The translations under genes and the position numbers were made by a program. DNA of 64,000 nucleotides. It comes from Helicobacteraceae bacterium (GTDB lineage Bacteria; Campylobacterota; Campylobacteria; Campylobacterales; Sulfurimonadaceae). This document shows positions 1-6,879 of this stretch, in pieces (the stretch's first letter is position 1; each line of letters begins with the position of its first letter). The notes beneath the pieces were generated by a model that worked only from the letters and a program-made list of their open reading frames with translations, was not told the origin of the DNA and searched no databases. The stretch spans positions 24,180-88,179 of the forward strand of contig WTBY01000015.1 of the NCBI GenBank assembly GCA_013138865.1, given 5' to 3'.

Positions 1-113
1 CAGGAAAGGATACTGATACCCTAGCAGACTTCCAAGACACACTAGATATGGAAGATGAATCAGATCACCACTATTCACTAGTGATAGATCAGCATATAAA
101 GGACAATGACTAA
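1..113 (+). CDS. Hypothetical protein, 3' end only
   Basis: An open frame enters from the left edge and ends in TAA at 111-113. About 36 acidic, His-containing residues are visible (ending QHIKDND). The start lies outside the window. The stop overlaps the next start (TAATG), so the two genes are translationally coupled. No domain can be named from this fragment. Confidence 0.6.
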   Translation, partial: GKDTDTLADFQDTLDMEDESDHHYSLVIDQHIKDND

Positions 114-325
114 TGTGGCAAAGAATAAAGCAATACTTCTGTAACCATGATTGGACATGTAATCATGTAGAAGGAATACCCCCAGCAAAACACCAACTAA
201 ATACGACCCAAGGTTTTTGGGAATACGCCACTATGTACTGCTCTAAGTGTGGGCAGATTAGTGATTTAAGCAGAAAGAAACTACCAAAGGAAAAGCAACA
301 TGTCAGACACATCAACGACCTATAA
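113..325 (+). CDS. Small Cys/His-rich zinc-binding-like protein
   Basis: A 70-residue protein starting at an ATG that overlaps the previous stop. It has a CNHDWTCNH cluster near residues 10-18 and a CSKCG knuckle near residues 43-47, the spacing expected of a small zinc-binding fold. The C-terminus is basic. The final 26 bases overlap the next gene in another frame. It is one of several tiny zinc-ribbon-like proteins in this region; the function is unknown. Binding to nucleic acid or to a host protein is inference only. Confidence 0.6.
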   Translation: MWQRIKQYFCNHDWTCNHVEGIPPAKHQLNTTQGFWEYATMYCSKCGQISDLSRKKLPKEKQHVRHINDL

Positions 326-545
326 CGCCACCGTATTTAAAAAGAAATCAGGGCACTACCTAGTCATAAATAAAAACATAGACGGAACCAAATCTATAGG
401 TACGAGTACTAAGTTGGGGGTAGCTACTATTAACCCAGACCTAAGAAACATACCAAGAGAAGAACGACAGCAACTACTCACTGAATATGACATGGTACAT
501 GTAAAAGTAACTACTTCAGTAATAGAAGCAGAAGATCCAGCTTAA
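300..545 (+). CDS. Hypothetical protein
   Basis: An 81-residue protein preceded by AAGGAAAAG at good spacing, overlapping the previous gene by 26 bases. It is hydrophilic with an acidic C-terminus and a predicted mixed alpha/beta composition. No motif is recognised. It closes the first small operon and is followed directly by a promoter at 558. Confidence 0.6.
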   Translation: MSDTSTTYNATVFKKKSGHYLVINKNIDGTKSIGTSTKLGVATINPDLRNIPREERQQLLTEYDMVHVKVTTSVIEAEDPA

Positions 546-557
546 GGATCAATATAT

Positions 558-585
558 TTGACAAACTCATTTAATCTGGTAGGAT
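558..585 (+). promoter_or_regulatory. Sigma70-type promoter P1
   Basis: TTGACA at 558-563, a 16-bp spacer and TAGGAT at 580-585. It belongs to a family of eight almost identical promoters in this window that share TATTTGACAAAC around the -35 box. It would start transcription about 25 bases before the gene at 617. Confidence 0.8.
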
Positions 586-616
586 ATAAGGGCAATAAAT
601 ATTCAAGGAGAGATGT

Positions 617-1294
617 ATGGATACCGATACCACTACTAAAGTAAAAACTAACCCAGATGTAGATCTGCAATCATGGGTAATGATAATAAGAGACATACCT
701 GTAGCGGATGAACATAAACCACTAGTACTGGGGATCTACTTAGCTAGACCTAGAAAATACTTTTTTGAGTACGAGCTAACCAATCAAGGGTATTACTACC
801 ACACAGACTATCAAGAATTTATTGCATCCTATAAAACTAGCAGAGGACACAGAGATAAGAAATTATTTCTCAATAGGCACTCAGCCCTAAGATCAGCTTA
901 CAGGTATATGGTAGGAGACAGATCTAAGTTGGATGAAGGAATAGAAGAGTACTTAGACGAACTAAATGAAAAAGGTCTCCTACCAAAGATAGAACCACAA
1001 ATGACTATATTTAGTGAGAATGGTGAAGTAGATGTACAAAGACACGAATATGCCCTTATAGATAAAGAAAGACTAGCAGAATACAGAAGCTTTATTGGGA
1101 AGGAATACTCAGTCAGCTTCTTTGACGGTAAGGAAGAAGGTAACAAAGATTTTGATGATAAGATGTTTTACTTAAGAACCCGTGGGTTAGATCAAAATAA
1201 AGCTATTGAGCTAATGATGGGAGACATCACTTCCCAGCAAGTATGTTACCTAAAACCACACCCAGAACTAGCCAGTAGTATGGGGATGGTTTAA
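617..1294 (+). CDS. Hypothetical protein
   Basis: A 225-residue protein behind promoter P1 with AAGGAG just upstream. It is rich in charged and aromatic residues and has no signal peptide or membrane segment. The C-terminal part contains FYLRTRGLDQNKA, which faintly resembles the short helix-turn motif at the end of SufB/SufD proteins. That is only a local similarity and I do not claim an iron-sulphur role. It is alone in its transcription unit, between promoters P1 and P2. Confidence 0.7.
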   Translation: MDTDTTTKVKTNPDVDLQSWVMIIRDIPVADEHKPLVLGIYLARPRKYFFEYELTNQGYYYHTDYQEFIASYKTSRGHRDKKLFLNRHSALRSAYRYMVGDRSKLDEGIEEYLDELNEKGLLPKIEPQMTIFSENGEVDVQRHEYALIDKERLAEYRSFIGKEYSVSFFDGKEEGNKDFDDKMFYLRTRGLDQNKAIELMMGDITSQQVCYLKPHPELASSMGMV

Positions 1295-1305
1295 GATAAA
1301 TATAT

Positions 1306-1333
1306 TTGACAAACGCAATTAATCTGGTAGACT
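1306..1333 (+). promoter_or_regulatory. Sigma70-type promoter P2
   Basis: TTGACA at 1306-1311, a 16-bp spacer ending CTGG, and TAGACT at 1328-1333. Same family as P1. It lies between the stop at 1294 and the start at 1375. Confidence 0.8.
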
Positions 1334-1374
1334 ATACGTGTACTAAAAATAAAAAGCAATAAAAGGAACTTACA

Positions 1375-1599
1375 ATGAATGTCTCAAAAGTATCATATAA
1401 TGAGTTGAACTCAAAAACAACAGAAGAACTTAAGGTAATCTACCACCATAGAATGGAGTTACTGGACGAGTTGAATGACGATAAACTGAATGATGTATCC
1501 ATCGAAGATCAGGTAACTATTGTCCACAACTATATGCAGATTAAAACCATCTGTCTTATGAAGGGTATATCTACCTGCACTGCCGGATATTTGGTGTAA
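1375..1599 (+). CDS. Hypothetical protein
   Basis: A 74-residue protein behind promoter P2 with AAAAGGAA as ribosome site. It is predicted mostly helical, with charged residues in the first half and a hydrophobic, Cys-containing C-terminus. No family is recognised. It is the first gene of a cluster running through csrA and beyond, with the next gene two bases downstream. Confidence 0.6.
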   Translation: MNVSKVSYNELNSKTTEELKVIYHHRMELLDELNDDKLNDVSIEDQVTIVHNYMQIKTICLMKGISTCTAGYLV

Positions 1600-1601
1600 G
1601 C

Positions 1602-1913
1602 ATGGCACCTAAACCTAAAACTTATGAGTGGGGCGGTGAACTTCTCACCGTAAAGCAGTTAGCCAAGATCAGAAGCATTACTAAAGAGCATATGGCTAAC
1701 TTAATTAAGAGACATGGGCTATCAGAAGCCATGACTATGGAACTGTCTAGAATGGCAGGGGTTCCCAAAGGGCACAATCACGTACCCCCCGATAAAAGAG
1801 AAGCCCCTAGTGAGTACCGAGAAGACCTCCAATTAGAACGAACTATCCAAGCTAGACTAGATCAAGGTTGGGACGTAGATAAGATAGCTTCTGTATATGG
1901 GACTAGATCATAA
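1602..1913 (+). CDS. Helix-turn-helix-like protein, paralogue A
   Basis: A 103-residue protein with two predicted helical segments resembling helix-turn-helix units. One is near residues 15-45 (LTVKQLAKIR, then LIKRHGLSEAM) and one is at the C-terminus (WDVDKIASVYGTRS). The same two blocks occur in the next gene, so the pair is a tandem duplication. Such small paired HTH proteins could be DNA-binding regulators, but no named family fits with confidence. The stop overlaps the next start by one base. Confidence 0.65.
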   Translation: MAPKPKTYEWGGELLTVKQLAKIRSITKEHMANLIKRHGLSEAMTMELSRMAGVPKGHNHVPPDKREAPSEYREDLQLERTIQARLDQGWDVDKIASVYGTRS

Positions 1914-2245
1914 TGGCTAGACATGCAGTAGTGCATCATTGGAGTGGGGGAGATCACACTACCAGAGAACTAGCCTCTATTAGAGGTATCACCTATAAGT
2001 ATATGGAGATACTCATTAGAAGGCATGGATTAGAACAAGCCATGGTGTACCAATTAACTGCTAGGGCAGGAGTACCCCAAACAAGAATGGATCCTGCTAA
2101 AGAAGACAAAGTAATGAATACGGCTTCAAGAGAGGATTCTATAGAGTTGCAAAGGAACAAGACTGTACTACTCAGGCTAAAACAGAACTGGACAGTACAA
2201 GAAATATTAGTCAAATATGGAAGGAGACACGCTAATGGTATTTAA
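1913..2245 (+). CDS. Helix-turn-helix-like protein, paralogue B
   Basis: A 110-residue paralogue of the preceding protein. The N-terminal block has TTRELASIRGITYKYM and LIRRHGLEQAM, aligned without gaps to paralogue A, and the C-terminal block is WTVQEILVKYGRR. The middle segment is unrelated and hydrophilic. It starts at the ATG overlapping the upstream stop and overlaps the next gene by 11 bases. A DNA-binding role is inferred from the helix pattern only. Confidence 0.65.
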   Translation: MARHAVVHHWSGGDHTTRELASIRGITYKYMEILIRRHGLEQAMVYQLTARAGVPQTRMDPAKEDKVMNTASREDSIELQRNKTVLLRLKQNWTVQEILVKYGRRHANGI

Positions 2246-2513
2246 GAAATTTGAAGGGTGTTATCACGTTGATGAAGGGTACCGATACACCATCACAGCA
2301 CCCGAAGGAACTACCTTAGAACAAGCACAAGAAATTATGGGTATAGCCATTAACACTGGAACAGAGATAACAAGATCTGTACTAGATATGGTGGTGGTAG
2401 AACTATCTACAAGTGGACAACAAGAGTTGGCACAGATAGCAAGGAACTTCGTGGTAAGGGCTGAGGTAGTCCACCGAGAAGCACTATTAATTGAACTAAG
2501 CAATAAGGAATAA
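2235..2513 (+). CDS. Hypothetical protein
   Basis: A 92-residue protein. I chose the ATG at 2235 because AAGGAG at 2221-2226 has the right spacing; an upstream in-frame ATG at 2217 has no such site. The protein is acidic, begins [12 protein letters not shown] and appears mixed alpha/beta. No family is recognised. It immediately precedes csrA in the same run of genes. Confidence 0.6.
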   Translation: MVFKKFEGCYHVDEGYRYTITAPEGTTLEQAQEIMGIAINTGTEITRSVLDMVVVELSTSGQQELAQIARNFVVRAEVVHREALLIELSNKE

Positions 2514-2517
2514 TCTC

Positions 2518-2691
2518 ATGTTGATTTTAACAAGAACAGTAGGAACCTCAGTAATCATTGGGGACGATGTAATCACTGTTACAGTATTAGGTATTAATAA
2601 AAACCAAGTACGGTTAGGTATCGAGGCACCGAAGGATGTATCAGTTCATCGTGAAGAAATCTACCAGCGTATCCAAGACGAGAAGAAATAA
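2518..2691 (+). CDS. csrA: CsrA/RsmA family RNA-binding translational regulator
   Basis: A 57-residue protein that matches CsrA over its full length: [17 protein letters not shown] at the N-terminus, [20 protein letters not shown] in the core and a short basic tail. Known CsrA proteins are dimers that bind GGA in hairpin loops and block or alter translation. Residues of beta-1 (LTR) and the VHREE segment, which form the RNA surface in this family, are intact. It sits in a small-gene operon and shares a TAATG junction with the next gene. Six phage genes in this window carry hairpins with an ANGGA loop over their ribosome sites, so a phage regulon is the natural inference. The protein may also act on host mRNAs. 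Confidence 0.95.
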   Translation: MLILTRTVGTSVIIGDDVITVTVLGINKNQVRLGIEAPKDVSVHREEIYQRIQDEKK

Positions 2692-3059
2692 TGGCACCTG
2701 ACTACATGACTATATATCTACAGCCAGAATGTTGTGCTGGTGACGAGGGGAGACTATGGTGCCCTGATAATATAGCCGAATGTGATGAAGGTGTACCTTG
2801 GACTGAATATACTAATGCTCAAAATAGTACCTCATGGGTAAGTGTTAAAACAAGACTACCAGAAGAGTCTGGGATCTATATCGCAGGTAGTAGTGATCCA
2901 GATAGACTACCAACCACCGATTTGCTCGATTGTATATATCGATACAACAAAGAAGCAAAAGCGGGTGAGTCTAAATGGCAACACTCCAGTGGATTCTACG
3001 ATAATGGGATCACTCATTGGATGGAGAAACCTAAACCCCCAGTAGAGGATAAGTCATGA
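2691..3059 (+). CDS. DUF551-like protein
   Basis: A 122-residue protein. The C-terminal half (about residues 48-117) has the DUF551 layout: WVSVKTRLPEESGIYI near the start and ITHWMEKPKPP near the end. The N-terminal 45 residues are a Cys-rich extra segment (C14, C15, C24, C31). DUF551 proteins are common in phages and prophages and their function is unknown. It overlaps csrA by one base (TAATG) and the next gene by four. Confidence 0.8.
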   Translation: MAPDYMTIYLQPECCAGDEGRLWCPDNIAECDEGVPWTEYTNAQNSTSWVSVKTRLPEESGIYIAGSSDPDRLPTTDLLDCIYRYNKEAKAGESKWQHSSGFYDNGITHWMEKPKPPVEDKS

Positions 3060-3295
3060 CCACTATAGACCTGTACATCTTCTCAGTAGTAACACTTTAC
3101 CTAGTATTTTACATAATGTTTACGTGGGTAGAACCGTACACTAAATATGACCGAGACAAGGTATTGATGTTAGGGTTCTTATTCTGTGTAATCTACCCAC
3201 TAGTACTGGTAATCGCAGGACTAGCACTACTAACAGAGAGAGGGCTGTTTAATATATTCACTAAAGAACGTAAATGGTTTTGGGAGAAAGATTAA
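3056..3295 (+). CDS. Small membrane protein
   Basis: A 79-residue protein with two hydrophobic stretches, about residues 5-23 and 35-58, separated by a short charged loop containing YDRDK. The basic C-terminal tail has Trp residues. The predicted topology is two membrane helices. No lysis genes are nearby, so an early role at the host membrane is possible but unproven. It is coupled to both neighbours by overlapping stop and start codons. Confidence 0.65.
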   Translation: MTTIDLYIFSVVTLYLVFYIMFTWVEPYTKYDRDKVLMLGFLFCVIYPLVLVIAGLALLTERGLFNIFTKERKWFWEKD

Positions 3296-3474
3296 TGGCG
3301 GGTAAGCAACACTATACTTGTCCAAGATGTGGGCAAGGAGGGTCTGGATCTAAGAACCCCAAGAAGCCGTATTTATGCCATAGTAAAATATGTGACTACA
3401 CCACCAAGATGGAACCAAGCCATAACGGTAAAATTATAGGAGAAGATGATGGGCACACTAGAATTACTGCATAG
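3295..3474 (+). CDS. Zinc-ribbon protein
   Basis: A 59-residue protein starting at the ATG that overlaps the upstream stop at 3293-3295; GGGAG lies at the right distance. It has CPRCGQGG near residues 9-16 and a second pair, CHSKIC, near residues 29-34, forming a four-Cys ribbon. The tail is hydrophilic. Function unknown. Confidence 0.65.
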   Translation: MAGKQHYTCPRCGQGGSGSKNPKKPYLCHSKICDYTTKMEPSHNGKIIGEDDGHTRITA

Positions 3475-3727
3475 ACTACAAAGTAAACACGAAGAGTTGG
3501 AATTGGTTGTACAAAACCACAAGCAAAAAGAACAAGACCACCAGCTTGCACTTAAGTGCATACAGGGAGCATTAACTAATCTGTATGTAGATATGGAATT
3601 GTTAAAGTCAGGACAATGGGTACCCGATAAAGATAGTGCTGAGGCTAGCCAAGATAATGTACTATACATAGCTGAGAAGTTAGGATTAGATCTCACCACC
3701 ACTGAACTTCAGGAGAAAGAAAAATGA
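3446..3727 (+). CDS. Coiled-coil-like hypothetical protein
   Basis: A 93-residue protein overlapping the previous gene by 29 bases, with AGGAG upstream of two adjacent ATGs at 3446 and 3449. Residues 3-45 are strongly helical and heptad-like (LELLHRLQSKHEELEL). The gene contains one copy of the 14-bp palindrome at 3547-3560, read in a different frame from most other intragenic copies. No family is recognised. Confidence 0.6.
   Translation: MMGTLELLHRLQSKHEELELVVQNHKQKEQDHQLALKCIQGALTNLYVDMELLKSGQWVPDKDSAEASQDNVLYIAEKLGLDLTTTELQEKEK
3547..3560. repeat. Recurrent palindrome, copy 1
   Basis: A perfect 14-bp palindrome, TGCACTTAAGTGCA, inside the gene at 3446. It is the first of nine copies in the window; the shared 12-bp core is GCACTTAAGTGC. 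See the finding on this repeat. Confidence 0.9.
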
Positions 3728-3900
3728 AAGCAGGCGATAGACTAGCACCACTAGGAAACTCAGACCATTGTGTGATACTGGAGGCACCCAGACCACCAGC
3801 TAAATGGCGGGTACGGTATGATAGTGGTAGAGAGCGGTTATGGTCAAAGTCTCACCTGAAGAAGTACTACATGCTAGAGGATGAGTCTAATGCCAAATGA
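3724..3900 (+). CDS. Hypothetical protein
   Basis: A 58-residue basic protein starting at the ATG of an ATGA junction with the previous gene. The sequence MKAGDRL followed by VRYDSGRERLWSKSHLKKYY suggests a compact beta-rich fold of the type seen in small chromo/SH3-like phage proteins, but this is weak. It overlaps the start of the methyltransferase gene. Confidence 0.6.
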   Translation: MKAGDRLAPLGNSDHCVILEAPRPPAKWRVRYDSGRERLWSKSHLKKYYMLEDESNAK

Positions 3901-4384
3901 TGAATGGAGAACCCCCTCTAGGTACATAGAGTCAGCTAGAAAGGTACTTGGTAAGATCGATGTAGATCCAGCCTCTAATGATGATGCCCAGAATATTGTA
4001 TTAGCAGGAACCTATTACTCTAAACACGGAAAGGTAGATTGCTTCACAGCACCTTGGACCGGGAGAGTGTGGTTGAACCCTCCCTACAGTAAAGAGTTAG
4101 TGGGGAAATTTGTATCAGAAGCCTGTAGACAATACTCCATGGGTATAGTAACTGAAGCGGTAGTACTGACTAACAATACTCCAGACACAAAATGGTTTGC
4201 AGGAACATTAGCCTTAACAGCCACAGCCTTCTGCTTTGTATCCCCCCGAATACAGTTCATACCACCAGCCGGAACTAAAAGAAGTAGTAATAGTAAGGGG
4301 CAGGTCTTTAGCTATTTAGGTAAGGATCCTAGTAAGTTTATCGCAGAGTTCAAACAGTATGGAATGTGTGTAATTCCAATATAG
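3890..4384 (+). CDS. Phage N6-adenine DNA methyltransferase
   Basis: A 164-residue protein of the phage Dam family (DNA N-6-adenine methyltransferase, Pfam PF05869 by recognition). It has EWRTPSRYIESAR at the N-terminus, IDVDPASN (the cofactor-side acidic motif) and the catalytic NPPYS motif near residue 63. The family methylates adenine, often in GATC, to protect phage DNA or alter regulation. GATC sites are frequent here, so they are not being avoided. I prefer the ATG at 3890 because GAGG is 9 bases upstream; ATG 3881 is an alternative. Confidence 0.88.
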   Translation: MPNDEWRTPSRYIESARKVLGKIDVDPASNDDAQNIVLAGTYYSKHGKVDCFTAPWTGRVWLNPPYSKELVGKFVSEACRQYSMGIVTEAVVLTNNTPDTKWFAGTLALTATAFCFVSPRIQFIPPAGTKRSSNSKGQVFSYLGKDPSKFIAEFKQYGMCVIPI

Positions 4385-4393
4385 GTGATCAGC

Positions 4394-4558
4394 ATGGATA
4401 TGACAGGAAAGTACTGTAAGTTTAGTGACAATGGCGTTAAGTGGGACTATGGTATTTGTAAGAGAGAACTACCCCAATCCGATGGTCGAGTATTCTATGT
4501 TGGAGAGGGTGGTATCATATACCAGTACTGTGAATTGGTCACAGAAAAGGATAATTAA
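4394..4558 (+). CDS. Hypothetical protein
   Basis: A 54-residue protein with scattered Cys residues (C8, C22, C46) and aromatic residues. It ends at TAA 4556-4558, immediately before a GTG start. The ribosome site before the ATG at 4394 is weak (AGGTGATC). No family is recognised. Position and coding character match its neighbours. Confidence 0.5.
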   Translation: MDMTGKYCKFSDNGVKWDYGICKRELPQSDGRVFYVGEGGIIYQYCELVTEKDN

Positions 4559-4906
4559 GTGTCAGAAAGTCTAGAGGTAGTCTTACGAGAAGCCCAGATA
4601 ACTATCGTTGAATGTATGAGCTATATCATGAGAGACAGTATTCTCACCCCAGAATCTAGAAACATTATTATGGAAGAAAAGCGTATTGAGTTGGGAAGAG
4701 TAACCTCCCAGCTTAATAGGCTAAAAGAAGCCAATGCTCTAATTAAACGGTGTGACTTCTGCTCAACCATATTAGTACCCTACATAAGTGGGGGCGGGGG
4801 CGATAATTGGGGATCTTATAAGTGGTGCCCAGCATGTGACCAAGAAACATCGTGGAGTCTGGACAAAGGACAGAAACCCGTATTCGCAAAACCAGAGGAG
4901 AAGTAA
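4559..4906 (+). CDS. Helical protein with C-terminal zinc ribbon
   Basis: A 115-residue protein starting at GTG 4559, with AAGG upstream and the preceding stop adjacent. Residues 1-60 are predicted helical. A four-Cys ribbon follows: CDFC near residue 65 and CPAC near residue 90, with a Gly-rich loop between. The layout resembles small phage zinc-ribbon adaptors of unknown role. The next gene starts directly after the stop. Confidence 0.65.
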   Translation: MSESLEVVLREAQITIVECMSYIMRDSILTPESRNIIMEEKRIELGRVTSQLNRLKEANALIKRCDFCSTILVPYISGGGGDNWGSYKWCPACDQETSWSLDKGQKPVFAKPEEK

Positions 4907-5254
4907 ATGGCATCACCCTTAAAGAACGAACGAGCAATAGATAAACTAATGGGCATGGTTAGAAACATGTCTAAGAGATTAGTCCAGTTAGAAGAAAGTG
5001 ATACACTGAAAACTAACCAGATAGAGAATCTAATATTCAAACAGAAGGAATTAATCCTACAGCATAATGCCCACACCACACACATAGAAGAAGTAGATAA
5101 AATGATTAGAGATAACTTCTCAGGTGTAGCAACGGAAACTATCAAGCAGATACTGGAGGCGGGGTTGGTGGCAGAGGAGGTACGTGACGAGGTATCACCC
5201 GAGGATACGGAAGGAAGATTATTAATCTCCAAATTGCAACAACACAGAATGTAG
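4907..5254 (+). CDS. Coiled-coil hypothetical protein
   Basis: A 115-residue, highly charged helical protein. A heptad pattern runs from about residue 15 to 75 (VRNMSKRLVQLEESDTLK). The C-terminus is acidic. It begins at the ATG right after the upstream stop, with GAGGAG upstream. It is the last gene of this run; promoter P3 follows. Confidence 0.65.
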   Translation: MASPLKNERAIDKLMGMVRNMSKRLVQLEESDTLKTNQIENLIFKQKELILQHNAHTTHIEEVDKMIRDNFSGVATETIKQILEAGLVAEEVRDEVSPEDTEGRLLISKLQQHRM

Positions 5255-5265
5255 TTAAAATATAT

Positions 5266-5293
5266 TTGACAAACTATAAGTAATATATAAGTA
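5266..5293 (+). promoter_or_regulatory. Sigma70-type promoter P3
   Basis: TTGACA at 5266-5271 and TAAGTA at 5288-5293 with a 16-bp spacer; TATAAG overlaps the -10 region. The TATATTTGACAAAC upstream block is shared with the family, but the -10 half is the most divergent of the eight. Confidence 0.7.
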
Positions 5294-5347
5294 TATGTGT
5301 AAGGCTAAATTATTAGTCAGGTATAAACTAAAAAAGGAACTTACCAA

Positions 5348-5536
5348 ATGAGTAGTAGAGAACGACACCTAACCATGATCGATGAATGTTTCGACCATGA
5401 AGATAGACTATCCAATGAAGACAATAAATTTCTAGATACAGTCTATGAAAGTGTGGCGGCAAATGATGATTTATCAATCTTCAGTGCCGGTAAGTTATTA
5501 GATCTGCATGAGAAATATGTAGGTGTAGAGGACTAA
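5348..5536 (+). CDS. Hypothetical acidic protein
   Basis: A 62-residue, acidic, predicted helical protein behind promoter P3, with AAAAAGGAA as ribosome site. It starts MSSRERHLTMIDECF. No family is recognised. It heads a run of small genes that reaches the promoter before the PPDK-like gene. Confidence 0.6.
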   Translation: MSSRERHLTMIDECFDHEDRLSNEDNKFLDTVYESVAANDDLSIFSAGKLLDLHEKYVGVED

Positions 5537-5557
5537 CTCAGTAACAAGGAGAACACC

Positions 5558-5728
5558 ATGAGAGTATTACTAAAAGATATGTGGATCCCAGCCCCCCTAT
5601 ATTGGGCGGCACCTAGACTATCATTATTTGTGACCCTAGTAATACTGATCATGGCTCCGACATTGTTTGTACTAGGCTTTGCCACAGGATTATATGGGGC
5701 ATTAGTTTTGGGGATCAGACAACACTAA
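5558..5728 (+). CDS. Small membrane protein
   Basis: A 56-residue protein with AAGGAG upstream of the ATG at 5558. After a short N-terminal segment rich in Trp and Pro, one long hydrophobic region (about residues 22-52) could make one or two membrane helices. Function unknown. It precedes the hairpin-marked start of the BRCT gene. Confidence 0.6.
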   Translation: MRVLLKDMWIPAPLYWAAPRLSLFVTLVILIMAPTLFVLGFATGLYGALVLGIRQH

Positions 5729-5734
5729 TAACAA

Positions 5735-5747
5735 ACCCACGGAGGGT
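5735..5747 (+). promoter_or_regulatory. CsrA-type start-site hairpin, box 1
   Basis: ACCC-ACGGA-GGGT: a 4-bp stem presenting ACGGA in the loop, with the GGAGG Shine-Dalgarno sequence inside it. ACGGA fits the known CsrA/RsmA loop motif ANGGA. The box also decides the start of the next gene: the ATG at 5754 is 8 bases from GGAGG, whereas the ATG at 5748 is only 2 away. Confidence 0.75.
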
Positions 5748-5753
5748 ATGATT

Positions 5754-5996
5754 ATGAATATTGTATTTACAGGACCGGCAACAGTTAATGGCGAGAGAGT
5801 AGTAAGATCGCTCCTAGAAGAGATTGCTAGAGAGAATGGGCACTATGTCCAACCATCAGTAGATAGATCTACCCATTGCGTAGTAGCCAGTAGTGCAGAC
5901 TTTATGAGCAGAAAGGGTAAGAAATTACGGGATGCTGATGAGTATGGAGTAACAGTAATATCACCGGACACCTTCCTAGAAAAATACACCCACTAA
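5754..5996 (+). CDS. Single BRCT-domain protein
   Basis: An 80-residue protein that is almost exactly one BRCT domain of the DNA ligase/RFC type. It begins NIVFTGPATVNGERVVRSLL, has THCVVASS in the middle and ends VTVISPDTFLEKY. BRCT domains of NAD-dependent ligases bind DNA ends or phosphopeptides. A stand-alone phage BRCT protein could act with a ligase or replication factor encoded elsewhere. Its start is covered by CsrA-type box 1. Confidence 0.8.
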   Translation: MNIVFTGPATVNGERVVRSLLEEIARENGHYVQPSVDRSTHCVVASSADFMSRKGKKLRDADEYGVTVISPDTFLEKYTH

Positions 5997-6008
5997 AAAA
6001 GGATAGTC

Positions 6009-6209
6009 ATGAAGAATATAAATCTCCTATTTGAGGAAGATGGAATATCTGTAGTTAATATTGTAGGTGACGGAACCTATAAGGCAGATAAGACAGCACT
6101 ATTTATAGGTACTCACATGCATATGAGTACCACAGGATTAAATGATCACAGACTTCTGGTATTAGCTGAAGATATAGTAGAAGAAAAGAAATTGGAGAAT
6201 GCCGCATGA
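6009..6209 (+). CDS. Hypothetical protein
   Basis: A 66-residue acidic protein with AAAAAAGGA upstream. The sequence contains GDGTYKADKTALFIGTH and an acidic helical C-terminus, consistent with a small alpha/beta fold. No family is recognised. The stop overlaps the next start (ATGA). Confidence 0.55.
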   Translation: MKNINLLFEEDGISVVNIVGDGTYKADKTALFIGTHMHMSTTGLNDHRLLVLAEDIVEEKKLENAA

Positions 6210-6304
6210 ATAATTGGTGGGGACTAGTACTAGTCTGTATTTTAGTATGTATTGGTGTAGGCATAGACTTACACTGCCAATCAAAGACTAAGGATAATGG
6301 ATAA
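6206..6304 (+). CDS. Single-span membrane peptide
   Basis: A 32-residue peptide with one hydrophobic helix (WWGLVLVCILVCIGVGI) and a short polar tail. It is joined to the upstream gene by ATGA and to the downstream gene by TAATG, which supports real translation despite its size. The role is unknown. Confidence 0.5.
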   Translation: MNNWWGLVLVCILVCIGVGIDLHCQSKTKDNG

Positions 6305-6684
6305 TGGAAGGACTACCACTCCTATGCCCGTACTGCAAAGGGTTCGCACAGTTAGTTGATAGCAAGGTAATTTATAAGCGGGGAGGGTATGGCATGATGT
6401 ATTTATGTAAACCTTGTAATGCTTATGTGGGGTGCCATGGAGACACTAATATGCCTAAAGGTACCCTAGCAAACAAAGAGCTAAGAGAATCCCGTAAAAC
6501 AGCACATGCTTTCTTTGATAAGATCTGGAAAGACAAACATCTAACCAGACACCAATCCTACAAGTGGTTGGCTAAGTCCCTGAATATCCAAGCACATAAG
6601 TGCCACATAGGTAGTTTTGGTGTAGAGGATTGCTCAAGAGTAGTTAAACTAGCTAAGACTAGACTAATAGAGTTGGAGGCTTAA
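6304..6684 (+). CDS. DUF3268-like zinc-finger protein
   Basis: A 126-residue protein matching the DUF3268 zinc-finger family by recognition. It has CPYCKGFAQLVDSKVIY at the N-terminus, CKPCNAYVGCH next, a GTLANKELRESRKTAH helix and a C-terminal CHIGSFGVEDCSRVV. The family is widespread in phages and its function is unknown; the Cys pairs imply zinc binding. It overlaps the upstream gene by one base and abuts the next. Confidence 0.85.
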   Translation: MEGLPLLCPYCKGFAQLVDSKVIYKRGGYGMMYLCKPCNAYVGCHGDTNMPKGTLANKELRESRKTAHAFFDKIWKDKHLTRHQSYKWLAKSLNIQAHKCHIGSFGVEDCSRVVKLAKTRLIELEA

Positions 6685-6825
6685 ATGCCAGAAGACACAA
6701 AATTCTGTATGTCCTGCAGAAAGCAAAAACCAAAGGACGACTTCCAAACGAAAGTAATATTTAATACGTCAGGTCAGAAACAGAAACGGTCTAGATGCAC
6801 CACATGCTGGAGTAAAAGACGGTAA
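6685..6825 (+). CDS. Small zinc-finger protein
   Basis: A 46-residue basic protein with CMSCRKQKPKDDF at the N-terminus and CTTCWSKRR at the C-terminus. This is the layout of short phage zinc fingers that resemble the HNH-adjacent CxxC...CxxC module, here without any nuclease domain. It ends just before promoter P4. Confidence 0.6.
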   Translation: MPEDTKFCMSCRKQKPKDDFQTKVIFNTSGQKQKRSRCTTCWSKRR

Positions 6826-6831
6826 TATTAT

Positions 6832-6859
6832 TTGACAAACGAGAGTACTATGTTAGTAT
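6832..6859 (+). promoter_or_regulatory. Sigma70-type promoter P4
   Basis: TTGACA at 6832-6837, a 16-bp spacer and TAGTAT at 6854-6859. The expected transcript starts about 15 bases before the CsrA-type hairpin at 6880 and leads into the PPDK-like gene. Confidence 0.8.
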
Positions 6860-6879
6860 AACGGTGTACCTTAAATAAA

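Noticed and set aside
3890..4384. GATC avoidance linked to the methyltransferase
   Set aside because: GATC sites, including many GGATCC, are plentiful in the window, so there is no sign of avoidance.
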